Positions 1 through 5,577 of a stretch of 5,876 nucleotides of DNA are shown here, piece by piece. The notes below the pieces were generated by a model that was not told where the DNA came from, ran no database searches, and saw only the letters and a program-made list of their open reading frames with translations. Numbering within the stretch: the first letter of the stretch is position 1; each line of letters opens with the position of its first letter. This stretch comes from Elusimicrobia bacterium CG08_land_8_20_14_0_20_59_10 (GTDB lineage Bacteria; Elusimicrobiota; Elusimicrobia; Elusimicrobiales; UBA9959). The position numbers were made by a program, and so were the translations under genes. Location: NCBI GenBank assembly GCA_002779045.1, contig PEXO01000014.1:1-5876 (forward strand). Reading direction: 5' to 3'.

Positions 1-43
1 CTTCGGAGGCTCCTGTGATATCCATTTCACCACGGGCGCTGAA

Positions 44-63
44 ACCTTATTTTACCTTATTTT
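44..63. repeat. 10-bp tandem duplication across the alaS stop codon
   Basis: ACCTTATTTT occurs twice in direct succession (44-53 and 54-63). On the minus strand it reads AAAATAAGGT twice. The right-hand copy supplies the alaS TAA stop (57-59), and the other copy repeats the TAA ten bases downstream in another frame. Confidence 0.85.
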
Positions 64-2705
64 CGCTCCGACCCTTTTACCAGCTTCCCGGCCAGGTCCC
101 GCACTTTCCCGCGGAAACCGGACAGGTCGGCCGGGACCGGGCAGCCGCCCTGGGCGAAGTCCGGCCGGCCGCCGCCGCCGCCGCCGGTAGCGCCGGCCAC
201 ATCCTTTACAAGGGCCGACGCGCTGAACGCGCCGCCTTCCACGGCAGAGGAAGCGACGAAAGACAGTTTTTCCCCGGAAACCGAGAACAGGAAAAGCACC
301 GCCCGCGTATATTTCTTTTTAAGCCCGTCGGACATATTGCGCAGCTCGTTCATCGCGGCGCCGTCGGCCTGCAGCAGCACAAGCTTTATCCCCCCGGCAA
401 GCTCGGACACTTCCTCTCCGGAAACAGGCGCCGCCTTGTTCCTGCCGGAGCGCAGCTCTTTTACGGTATCAAGCAGCTGCCCCACGCGGGCTTCAAGCTC
501 CTGCGGCGGAACGGAGAGCCTGCCCGAGACCTTCTCCGCGATATGCGCCAGGCCGGAAAGATATTTGACCGCGGCGGGTCCCGCCACGCCCTCTATGCGG
601 CGCACGCCGCGGGATACGGAAGACTCTTTAAGTATCTTCAGAGTGATCAGCTCGCCCGTGCAGTCTATATGGGTGCCGCCGCAAAGCTCCAGGCTGTAGC
701 GGTCTTTGGCCGCGCCGAACCCGCCGCGGTTTATCAGCACGAAGCGCGCGGGGTCCTTGTATTTCTCCCCCAGGAGCGTAGTGGCGCCGAATTCCCGCGC
801 GTCGGCCAGCGGTCGCTCGGCCTTGTGCACGCGCAGGTTCTCGCGGACGGCGCTGTTGGCTATCTCCTCCACGCGGGCCAGTTCCTCTTTGGTCGGGGCC
901 CTGGCAATAGTATAGTCGAAGCGGAATTTTACCGGGTCCACTTCGGAGCCGGCCTGGCGGGTGCTCTCCCCGAACACCTGCTTAAGCGCGGCGTTGATCA
1001 CGTGCGTGGCGGTGTGGTTGCAGGAGGTGAGGTAGCGGTCGAAAGAGACCCGCGCCGAGACCTTCATGCCGGTCTTAAGCGTTTGGTGAACGCGCACCGC
1101 GTGAAAATACACCTTTTCAACCGGCTTCTGCGTGTCGGTCACGGAAGCGGCCTCTTTCTCCCCGGTAAATAACGAACCCAGGTCCCCCGCCTGTCCGCCG
1201 GACTGGGCGTAGAACGGGGTGACGTCGAGCACGGCGTAGCCGGCGGAGCCCGCCGGCAGCGACTCCACCATTTCCCCGGCGGCATCCAGCAAAGAAATTA
1301 TGGACGCGTCGCAGGAAGTCGCCTCGTAGCCCGCAAAAACCGTGGCGGGAAGTTTTTCCTCCGCGGTCTGAAAAAGAAAGGAGTTCTTCTCGCCGGAATC
1401 CTTCCAACCGGCCTTGGCCACTCCCTGCGCGGCCTTGCGCGCCTCCTCAAACCCCTTCTCGTCCACCGGTACGCCTTTCTTGTCGGCCAGTTCGCGCGTA
1501 AGCTCGAAAGGGAAGCCGTAGGTCTCGTAAAGGCTGAAAGCCTCTTTGCCCGGGATGCCTTTGGGATATTTCCCAAGCAGGTCCGACAGGTACCTCTCCC
1601 CGGTCTCCAGCGTCTCTGTAAAGCCCTGCTCCTCGAAGCGCAGCGTCTCGGAAATCTGCTTCGAGGCCGCCTCCACCTCCGGGTAAACGCCGCGGAAAAT
1701 ATCATAGACGGGCGCGGTGAGCTTATGCAGGAACGGGTCCTTCGCGCCCAGCATACGGCCGTAACGGCTGGCCCGGCGGATAAGGCGGCGCAGCACATAA
1801 CCGCGGCCCTCGTTGGAGGGAATGATGCCCTCGGCTATCAGGAAAGAAGAGGCGCGCAGATGTTCGCTGATTATGCGGAAAGCCGCCTGTGATTCGTCCG
1901 AAGACTTATAATCCACTTTCAGCAGCTCCGAGGCCGCCTCTATCACGGGATAGAAAAGCGAGGTCTCAAAAGGGGACTCTTTTCCTTCCACCACCAAGGT
2001 CAGGCGCTCCAGGCCCATGCCGGTATCTATGTTCTTTTTAGGCAGCGGCTTGTAAACTCCGCCCGGCTGCTTGTCGAACTGCGTGAAAACATGGTTCCAG
2101 ATCTCTATATAGCGGTCGCAGGAGCATTTGCCGGGGCCTTCGCAGCCGGGATGGTCGTATTTCGCGCCGCGGTCCCAGTATACCTCCGAGCACGGGCCTG
2201 ACGGGCCGGTATCGCCCATGGCCCAGAAATTATCCGCGTCGCCCAGCTCTAATATGTGCGAATGCAGGTTCTTGGGTAGGATGTTCTCCCAGATGGCGCG
2301 GGCCTCCTCGTCGCGCGGCGCCACGCCGCCGCCGTAAATGGACGGGTAGAAGCGCTCCGCGGGCAGGCCCATTTCTTTTGTAAAGAACTCCCAGCCCCAG
2401 GCCAGGGATTCCTTTTTGAAATAGTCCCCGAAAGAGAAATTCCCGAGCATCTCGAAAAAAGTCAGGTGGCGGATGGTGCGCCCCACATTATCGATGTCCG
2501 TGGTGCGGAAACTTTTCTGGCAGGAGGCAGCGCGCTTCATGTCGGTCTTGAGGCCCAGGTAATAAGGCTTGAACTGCACCATGCCCGCCGAAGTGAACAG
2601 CAGCGTAGGGTCGCCCTCCGGTATCAGCGGGCCGGATTTGACCACGGGGTGGCCGTTCTTCGCGAAGAAATCTAAAAAGCTTTTGCGTATCTGGTGGCTT
2701 TGCAT
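57..2705 (-). CDS. alaS: Alanyl-tRNA synthetase (AlaRS), full length
   Basis: Cytoplasmic class II aminoacyl-tRNA synthetase that joins alanine to tRNA-Ala using ATP and clears mischarged Ser/Gly-tRNA-Ala. From the chosen start it is 882 residues, close to the roughly 875 usual in bacteria. Visible in order: the N-terminal class II core, with SAGM at 39-42 (motif 1 region), RHLTFFEMLGNFSFGDYF from 79 (motif 2) and GMGLERL at 229-235 (motif 3); the helical tRNA-binding part; the editing domain, with HTATH (H564, H568) and CGGTH (C675, H679), the expected zinc/active-site ligands; and the C-Ala part, with six glycines followed by RPDFAQGG (from 841). The ATG at 2705 is preferred because MQSHQIRKSFLDFF matches the family N-terminus and AAGGA lies 4 nt upstream. 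The longer frame begins with TTG at 2768, upstream of a TATAAT box, so it is probably untranscribed. No key residue is missing. The gene is divergent from the secreted-protein gene at 2904, and no co-transcribed partner is visible. Confidence 0.98.
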   Translation of the reverse strand: MQSHQIRKSFLDFFAKNGHPVVKSGPLIPEGDPTLLFTSAGMVQFKPYYLGLKTDMKRAASCQKSFRTTDIDNVGRTIRHLTFFEMLGNFSFGDYFKKESLAWGWEFFTKEMGLPAERFYPSIYGGGVAPRDEEARAIWENILPKNLHSHILELGDADNFWAMGDTGPSGPCSEVYWDRGAKYDHPGCEGPGKCSCDRYIEIWNHVFTQFDKQPGGVYKPLPKKNIDTGMGLERLTLVVEGKESPFETSLFYPVIEAASELLKVDYKSSDESQAAFRIISEHLRASSFLIAEGIIPSNEGRGYVLRRLIRRASRYGRMLGAKDPFLHKLTAPVYDIFRGVYPEVEAASKQISETLRFEEQGFTETLETGERYLSDLLGKYPKGIPGKEAFSLYETYGFPFELTRELADKKGVPVDEKGFEEARKAAQGVAKAGWKDSGEKNSFLFQTAEEKLPATVFAGYEATSCDASIISLLDAAGEMVESLPAGSAGYAVLDVTPFYAQSGGQAGDLGSLFTGEKEAASVTDTQKPVEKVYFHAVRVHQTLKTGMKVSARVSFDRYLTSCNHTATHVINAALKQVFGESTRQAGSEVDPVKFRFDYTIARAPTKEELARVEEIANSAVRENLRVHKAERPLADAREFGATTLLGEKYKDPARFVLINRGGFGAAKDRYSLELCGGTHIDCTGELITLKILKESSVSRGVRRIEGVAGPAAVKYLSGLAHIAEKVSGRLSVPPQELEARVGQLLDTVKELRSGRNKAAPVSGEEVSELAGGIKLVLLQADGAAMNELRNMSDGLKKKYTRAVLFLFSVSGEKLSFVASSAVEGGAFSASALVKDVAGATGGGGGGRPDFAQGGCPVPADLSGFRGKVRDLAGKLVKGSERK

Positions 2706-2709
2706 AAAA

Positions 2710-2714
2710 TCCTT
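2710..2714 (-). promoter_or_regulatory. Ribosome binding site of alaS (decides the start)
   Basis: On the minus strand AAGGA is followed by four T residues and then ATG. The spacing is short but usable. It supports the start at 2705 over the in-frame TTG start 21 codons upstream. Confidence 0.7.
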
Positions 2715-2726
2715 GAAAACATTACT

Positions 2727-2745
2727 GCGGGAAAGAAATCCCCGC
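2727..2745 (-). other. Hairpin in the alaS mRNA leader
   Basis: Minus-strand RNA reads GCGGGGA, TTTCT, TTCCCGC. This gives a 7-bp stem (five G-C pairs, one G-U, one A-U) with a 5-nt loop. It lies between the predicted transcription start near 2753 and the ribosome site at 2710-2714. There is no U-run, so it is not a classic terminator. A role in translation or mRNA stability is possible but only inferred. Confidence 0.4.
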
Positions 2746-2759
2746 TGTCTCCGAAGGAA

Positions 2760-2765
2760 ATTATA
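2760..2765 (-). promoter_or_regulatory. Candidate -10 box of the alaS promoter
   Basis: A perfect TATAAT on the minus strand, preceded directly by TTTTG. No good -35 hexamer lies 16-18 bp upstream (CCTGCC at 17 bp). The promoter would therefore depend on the strong -10 or on an activator. Transcription would start near 2753, giving a leader of about 48 nt. The assignment rests only on the hexamer and its position. Confidence 0.5.
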
Positions 2766-2797
2766 CAAAATTGCCCCGTTCGGGCAGGGCTGCGCGC

Positions 2798-2817
2798 CTA
2801 TTGACCGCGGTCAATAG
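2798..2817. promoter_or_regulatory. Perfect 20-bp palindrome, HcpR/FNR-family-like operator
   Basis: CTATTGACCGCGGTCAATAG equals its own reverse complement over all 20 bp. The core ATTGACC-GC-GGTCAAT fits wTTGACCnnGGTCAAw, the consensus I recall as published for HcpR, a CRP/FNR-superfamily regulator of hybrid-cluster-protein and nitrosative-stress genes in anaerobes. It sits between divergent alaS and the secreted-protein gene, centred about 54 bp from the predicted alaS transcription start and about 78 bp from that of the plus-strand gene. Neither distance is a standard CRP activation position, so the regulated gene and the sign of regulation are unknown. The palindrome is seen directly; the regulator is inferred. 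Confidence 0.55.
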
Positions 2818-2831
2818 TACTATTGCCGCGG
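2812..2831. repeat. Second palindrome plus partial direct repeat of the operator half-site
   Basis: CAATAGTACTATTG (2812-2825) is a perfect 14-bp palindrome sharing its left half with the right arm of the 20-bp palindrome. CTATTGCCGCGG at 2820-2831 repeats CTATTGACCGCGG at 2798-2810 with one base missing. The block therefore holds three related arms in alternating orientation. This could be a degenerate second operator or a duplicated half-site. Confidence 0.45.
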
Positions 2832-2850
2832 AGCATGGGGCTTTTGTCAC

Positions 2851-2879
2851 TTACCAGGAACCCGGCAACCGTGTATCAT
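2851..2879 (+). promoter_or_regulatory. Candidate sigma-70 promoter of the secreted-protein gene
   Basis: TTACCA (2851-2856, four of six matches to TTGACA), a 17-bp spacer, then TATCAT (2874-2879, five of six matches to TATAAT). Transcription would start near 2886, just upstream of the AGGAGG at 2890, leaving a very short leader. The moderate -35 and the palindrome upstream are compatible with regulation, but this is inferred from sequence only. Confidence 0.45.
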
Positions 2880-2889
2880 ATGAACACTC

Positions 2890-2896
2890 AGGAGGG
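2890..2896 (+). promoter_or_regulatory. Strong ribosome binding site selecting the ATG at 2904
   Basis: AGGAGGG lies 7 nt before ATGAAAATA. This near-perfect Shine-Dalgarno sequence rules against the in-frame ATG at 2880 and the TTG at 2823. Both lie upstream of this site and would place extra residues before the signal peptide. Confidence 0.85.
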
Positions 2897-2903
2897 CAAA
2901 TAT

Positions 2904-3392
2904 ATGAAAATAACGGCCGTGGCGTTTTTTATGATCTTCTCCGGCACGGTGCAGGCGTCGGACTTCTCCGCGCTGCAGACGCTTAAACTCCCGGAAACGT
3001 CCGCCGCCGCCGCGCGTTTCGGGAAAATACTGCGCATGACCTCGCCCGGAGCCGACGGCAGGGCGGCCCTGCTTGCCGCGAACGAGGCCGAGTGGAAAAC
3101 GGAGCTCTGCGGAGCTACTACGGTGGAACTGATGGAGCGCCTGCGCGCCGCGACCCCCGAAGAACAGGACAGGATAATATTGCGCTGCGGCTTTGTGCTG
3201 GACGCGGGCTGGATCATAAAGCAGGAATACGAGGACCTTGCCGTTGAGCAGCTTAATGGCGCCTGCGTAAAAGGCGGGGAAGCCTCCGTCAATGCCGGCT
3301 ATTGCCCGGTTTATAACAACTGGCTTCAGATCTACACCTTAAAGACCGGCATGGAAGAGCTCAGGCTTTCAGGCGGCCGATTAAAGATCTAA
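2904..3392 (+). CDS. Uncharacterised secreted (Sec signal peptide) protein with four cysteines
   Basis: I do not recognise this 162-residue protein. Residues 1-18 form a signal peptide: MK, a hydrophobic stretch containing AVAFFMIF, and a VQA cleavage motif before SDFS. There is no lipobox and no further membrane segment, so the mature product (about 144 residues) is probably periplasmic or exported. It has four cysteines, all outside the signal peptide: C69, C95, C121 and C134. The first three are exactly 26 residues apart, and the set could form two disulfides. The middle is acidic and helix-like (TVELMERLRAATPEEQDR), and the C-terminal part is rich in aromatics (YCPVYNNWLQIY). The start rests on the AGGAGGG at 2890. 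A hairpin follows directly after the stop, suggesting a single-gene unit divergent from alaS. A frame with a strong ribosome site plus a signal peptide makes it very likely a real gene, but its function cannot be stated. Confidence 0.85.
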   Translation: MKITAVAFFMIFSGTVQASDFSALQTLKLPETSAAAARFGKILRMTSPGADGRAALLAANEAEWKTELCGATTVELMERLRAATPEEQDRIILRCGFVLDAGWIIKQEYEDLAVEQLNGACVKGGEASVNAGYCPVYNNWLQIYTLKTGMEELRLSGGRLKI

Positions 3393-3393
3393 A

Positions 3394-3421
3394 GCAAGCG
3401 CTGTTCATCGCAGCGCCTTGC
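3394..3421 (+). terminator. Strong hairpin just after the secreted-protein gene, terminator-like
   Basis: GCAAGCGCTG (3394-3403) pairs with CAGCGCCTTGC (3411-3421) in ten base pairs with one bulged C and a 7-nt loop, starting 2 nt after the stop codon. No T-run follows on the plus strand, so it is either a non-canonical terminator or a 3'-end stabilising structure. Confidence 0.5.
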
Positions 3422-3468
3422 GAACGCCCCGCTTGGGAAACCCTCCGTGCAACCGGCATGGAAACTTG

Positions 3469-3576
3469 ATGAAAAAGCCCCTTCTCGGACTGATAACGCT
3501 CTGCCTGGCAGCAGCGTTGCCTGGTCTTTTGGCCTGTTCTACGCAAAAACCGCCCGGTCTTTCACGTCGCGGGTAA
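3469..3576 (+). CDS. Possible 35-residue lipoprotein (small ORF)
   Basis: ATG at 3469 opens a 35-codon frame ending in TAA. It encodes MKKPLLG, a hydrophobic stretch, then the lipobox LLAC with Cys23, and a 13-residue mature tail CSTQKPPGLSRRG. A Lys-Lys n-region, hydrophobic core, lipobox and S at +2 are the hallmarks of a signal-peptidase-II lipoprotein, which would be anchored in a membrane. The ribosome site is weak (GGAAA about 4 nt upstream). The stop lies 3 nt before the -35 box of the pckG promoter. It does not show the C-G-x-K-G-P-L-Y pattern of LptM. It resembles entericidin or colicin-lysis lipoproteins only in size and layout. It could instead be the remnant of a longer lipoprotein gene, or a chance frame. 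The signal pattern is seen; its expression is inferred. Confidence 0.45.
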   Translation: MKKPLLGLITLCLAAALPGLLACSTQKPPGLSRRG

Positions 3577-3579
3577 AAA

Positions 3580-3608
3580 TTGACTTGCCGTCCGCATTTT
3601 CTTACCAT
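3580..3608 (+). promoter_or_regulatory. Candidate sigma-70 promoter of pckG
   Basis: TTGACT (3580-3585, five of six consensus matches), a 17-bp spacer, then TACCAT (3603-3608, four of six matches). The predicted start near 3615 gives a leader of about 67 nt. It also excludes the in-frame TTG at 3613 as the translation start. Confidence 0.55.
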
Positions 3609-3642
3609 TTAATTGCAGTCTTTAAGAACCCGCTTTAAACGC

Positions 3643-3668
3643 TCCCGCCGGCTTGCGCGGGCGCGGGA
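3643..3668 (+). other. Hairpin in the pckG leader next to the ribosome site
   Basis: TCCCGC (3643-3648) can pair with GCGGGA (3663-3668) across a 14-nt loop. Alternatively CCCGC (3644-3648) can pair with GCGGG (3657-3661) across an 8-nt loop. The structure ends 2 nt before AAGGAG. Two mutually exclusive pairings next to a ribosome site could affect translation, but no known riboswitch is recognised. Confidence 0.35.
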
Positions 3669-3670
3669 AC

Positions 3671-3676
3671 AAGGAG
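3671..3676 (+). promoter_or_regulatory. Ribosome binding site of pckG (decides the start)
   Basis: AAGGAG lies 5 nt before ATG at 3682. It marks that ATG as the start rather than the TTG 23 codons upstream, whose extra residues (an Arg-rich stretch) do not look like a PEPCK N-terminus. Confidence 0.8.
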
Positions 3677-3681
3677 AGCAC

Positions 3682-5577
3682 ATGCCTGTCATCACCGGAC
3701 TTTTACAGAAGAAAATGAACGAAACCAGCTACAAGAAACTGGCTGCCCTGAAAAACCCGAAAGTAACGGCCTTCGTGGAAGAATTCGCCCGCCGCTGCAA
3801 TCCCAGGTCCATCTATGTCTGCGACGACGGCCCGGAAGACGCGGCTTACCTCAGGAAGCTGGCGCTTGAGAAGGGAGAAGAGCGCCCCATGGCGCTGCCT
3901 AACCAGACCATACACTGGGACGGCTACGGCGACCAGGGCCGCGACAAAAAGGCCACCCGCTACCTGGCCCGCCCGGAACAGCTGGAAAAAATGAGATCGC
4001 TGGGTGCCCTGCCTTATGAAGAAGGCCTGGCGGAAATACTGGGCATTGCCGAAAACATCATGGAAGGCAAGGACGCCGTGGTGAAATTCTTCGCCGAGGG
4101 CCCCACCCGCAGCCCCTTCACCGTGCCCTGCGTGCAGTTCACCGATTCCTTCTATGTGGCCCACTCCGAAGCCATCCTCTACCGGCCCGCCTATGATCAC
4201 TTCCTTAACATGAAAGACGGCGAGAAAGACGTTTTTTTCCGGTTCATTCACTCCGCAGGCAGGCTGGACAAGCTGGGCTGCTCCGTCAATATAGACAAGC
4301 GCCGCGTCTACATGGACACGAAGGATAATATTGTCTACTCCATGAACAACCAGTACGCCGGCAATTCCATCGGCCTCAAGAAACATTCCATGCGCCTGGC
4401 CATTAACAAGTCCGGCAATGAAGGCTGGCTCTGCGAGCATATGTTCCTGATGGCCGCGCTGAACCCTGAAAAAGGACGCAAGACTTATTTCGCCGGCGCC
4501 TACCCTTCAGCCTGCGGCAAGACCTCGACCGCCATGATACCCGGAGAAAAGATAGTAGGCGACGATATAGTGTATCTCCGCAATATCGGCGGGGAGTTCC
4601 GCGGCGTCAACGTGGAGCAGGGGATCTTCGGGATAATAAAAGACGTGAACGCCGAAGACGACCCCGTGATCTTCAAGAACCTGATGCTGGACCAGGAAAC
4701 CATCTTCTCAAACATCCTGCAGGGCCCCGATAAAAAACCCTACTGGCTGGGCTGCGGCCTGGAAACCCCCGGCGAGGGGATGAACAACCACGGGCCGTGG
4801 AAAAAAGGCGACAGGGACGCGGAAGGCAAAGAGGTCCCGCTGGCCCACGGCAATGCGCGCTATACCATACGCCTGGACTACCTGGATAATTTCGACCAGG
4901 AAGGCTTCGAAGCCAAAGAAGGTGTGAAGGTGCAGGGCATCCTTTACGGCGGCCGCGACAGCGATACCACCGTGCCCGTGGAGGAATCCCCGTCCTGGGA
5001 GGACGGGATACTATTAAAGGCCTGCACGCTGGAATCCGAGACCACCAGCGCCACACTGGGCAAAGAAGGGGTCAGGACGCCATCGCCCATGGCCAACCTG
5101 GACTTCGTCGCCTACCCGCTGGGCCGGTACGTGCTGAACAATCTCAACTTCGTAAAAGGCATAAAAGACACGCCGCGCATCTTCAGTAATAATTATTTCA
5201 TGCGCGGCCCGGACGGGAAGTTCATGACCGGCAAACTGGCCAAGAAGGTCTGGCTGCACTGGGCTGAGGGCCGCATCCACGGCGAATACGGTGCGCATGA
5301 AACGCCCACCGGCAGAATACCGCTCTATCCCGACCTGAAGAAACTTTTCAAGGACCTCCTGGACACGGAATTCAGCGAGGCGGACTATACCTATCTTTTC
5401 ACCTTCCGCTGTTCCAAATGGCTGGAGAAACTGGACAGGACGGCCGCCTTCTTTAAAAAGATGGACCCGGACGCCCCGGCCTTGCTCGACGCCCGCTGGG
5501 AAGAGGCTAAGAAGAAGATAGCGGCCGCAAAAGCCGCGCACGGCGACGAGATCCCCCCCGGGGCCTATAAGCCCTGA
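3682..5577 (+). CDS. pckG: Phosphoenolpyruvate carboxykinase, GTP-type
   Basis: Cytoplasmic enzyme interconverting oxaloacetate + GTP and phosphoenolpyruvate + GDP + CO2. It links the TCA-cycle acids to gluconeogenesis, or fixes CO2 in the reverse, anaplerotic direction in some anaerobes. It has 631 residues, near the 600-620 usual for the family. Landmarks: YLAR at 94-97; an FTDSFYV block resembling the family's LTDSPYV; GNS at 227-229, then KK at 233-234 and EHM with H253 (metal-ligand region); the P-loop AYPSACGKTS, with reactive-loop C278, K280 and T281; GDDI at 293-296 (kinase-2, metal-binding Asp); GILYGGRDSDT; and NNYF at 503-506 in the guanine-binding region. All core motifs are present, so it should be active. 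Wording such as GKTSTAMI and FGIIKDVNAEDDP differs from the animal and actinobacterial branch and recalls archaeal-type enzymes (from memory). It has its own promoter and meets a truncated protease gene tail-to-tail, with 13 bp of overlap. Confidence 0.97.
   Translation: MPVITGLLQKKMNETSYKKLAALKNPKVTAFVEEFARRCNPRSIYVCDDGPEDAAYLRKLALEKGEERPMALPNQTIHWDGYGDQGRDKKATRYLARPEQLEKMRSLGALPYEEGLAEILGIAENIMEGKDAVVKFFAEGPTRSPFTVPCVQFTDSFYVAHSEAILYRPAYDHFLNMKDGEKDVFFRFIHSAGRLDKLGCSVNIDKRRVYMDTKDNIVYSMNNQYAGNSIGLKKHSMRLAINKSGNEGWLCEHMFLMAALNPEKGRKTYFAGAYPSACGKTSTAMIPGEKIVGDDIVYLRNIGGEFRGVNVEQGIFGIIKDVNAEDDPVIFKNLMLDQETIFSNILQGPDKKPYWLGCGLETPGEGMNNHGPWKKGDRDAEGKEVPLAHGNARYTIRLDYLDNFDQEGFEAKEGVKVQGILYGGRDSDTTVPVEESPSWEDGILLKACTLESETTSATLGKEGVRTPSPMANLDFVAYPLGRYVLNNLNFVKGIKDTPRIFSNNYFMRGPDGKFMTGKLAKKVWLHWAEGRIHGEYGAHETPTGRIPLYPDLKKLFKDLLDTEFSEADYTYLFTFRCSKWLEKLDRTAAFFKKMDPDAPALLDARWEEAKKKIAAAKAAHGDEIPPGAYKP

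Noticed and set aside
1..25. Possible gene start on the minus strand after alaS (ATG at 25, reading MDITGASE to the window edge)
   Set aside because: Only eight codons are visible and there is no proper Shine-Dalgarno sequence (GGTGA too close to the ATG). There is too little evidence to call a gene.
25..44. TTTCA...TGAAA inverted repeat downstream of alaS as a terminator
   Set aside because: It has only a 5-bp AT-rich stem with a 10-nt loop and no following U-run in the alaS direction, which is too weak to call.
168..185. Run of six identical GCC triplets as a microsatellite or repeat element
   Set aside because: It encodes the glycine-rich motif before RPDFAQGG that is typical of the AlaRS C-terminal domain, so it is explained by protein function and codon bias.
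15..1172. Long plus-strand open frame (385 codons) antisense to the 3' half of alaS
   Set aside because: It lies entirely opposite a conserved, motif-complete synthetase. Its translation is low-complexity and Arg/Gly/Ala-rich with no domain, as expected from GC-rich codon bias.
2801..2806. TTGACC in the palindrome as a -35 box for either divergent gene
   Set aside because: On the plus strand no -10-like hexamer follows at 16-18 bp. On the minus strand the TATAAT is 43 bp away. The self-complementary symmetry argues for an operator instead.
2888..3292. Minus-strand frame of 134 codons opposite the secreted-protein gene
   Set aside because: It has no ribosome site supporting it, while the plus strand has AGGAGGG, an ATG and a clear signal peptide.
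3447..3638. 63-codon plus-strand frame overlapping the small lipoprotein candidate
   Set aside because: It starts from GTG with no ribosome site, has no recognisable motif, and runs through the predicted pckG promoter. The lipoprotein frame explains the stretch better.
3703..4440. Minus-strand open frame (245 codons) antisense to pckG
   Set aside because: It is opposite strongly conserved pckG codons. Its sequence is repetitive in Gly/Ala/Val/His and shows no family motif or ribosome site.
5014..5541. Minus-strand open frame (175 codons) opposite the pckG 3' end
   Set aside because: I considered it as the missing C-terminal half of the truncated S8 protease, but it contains no HGTH or GTS-type serine block. 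It is an antisense shadow.
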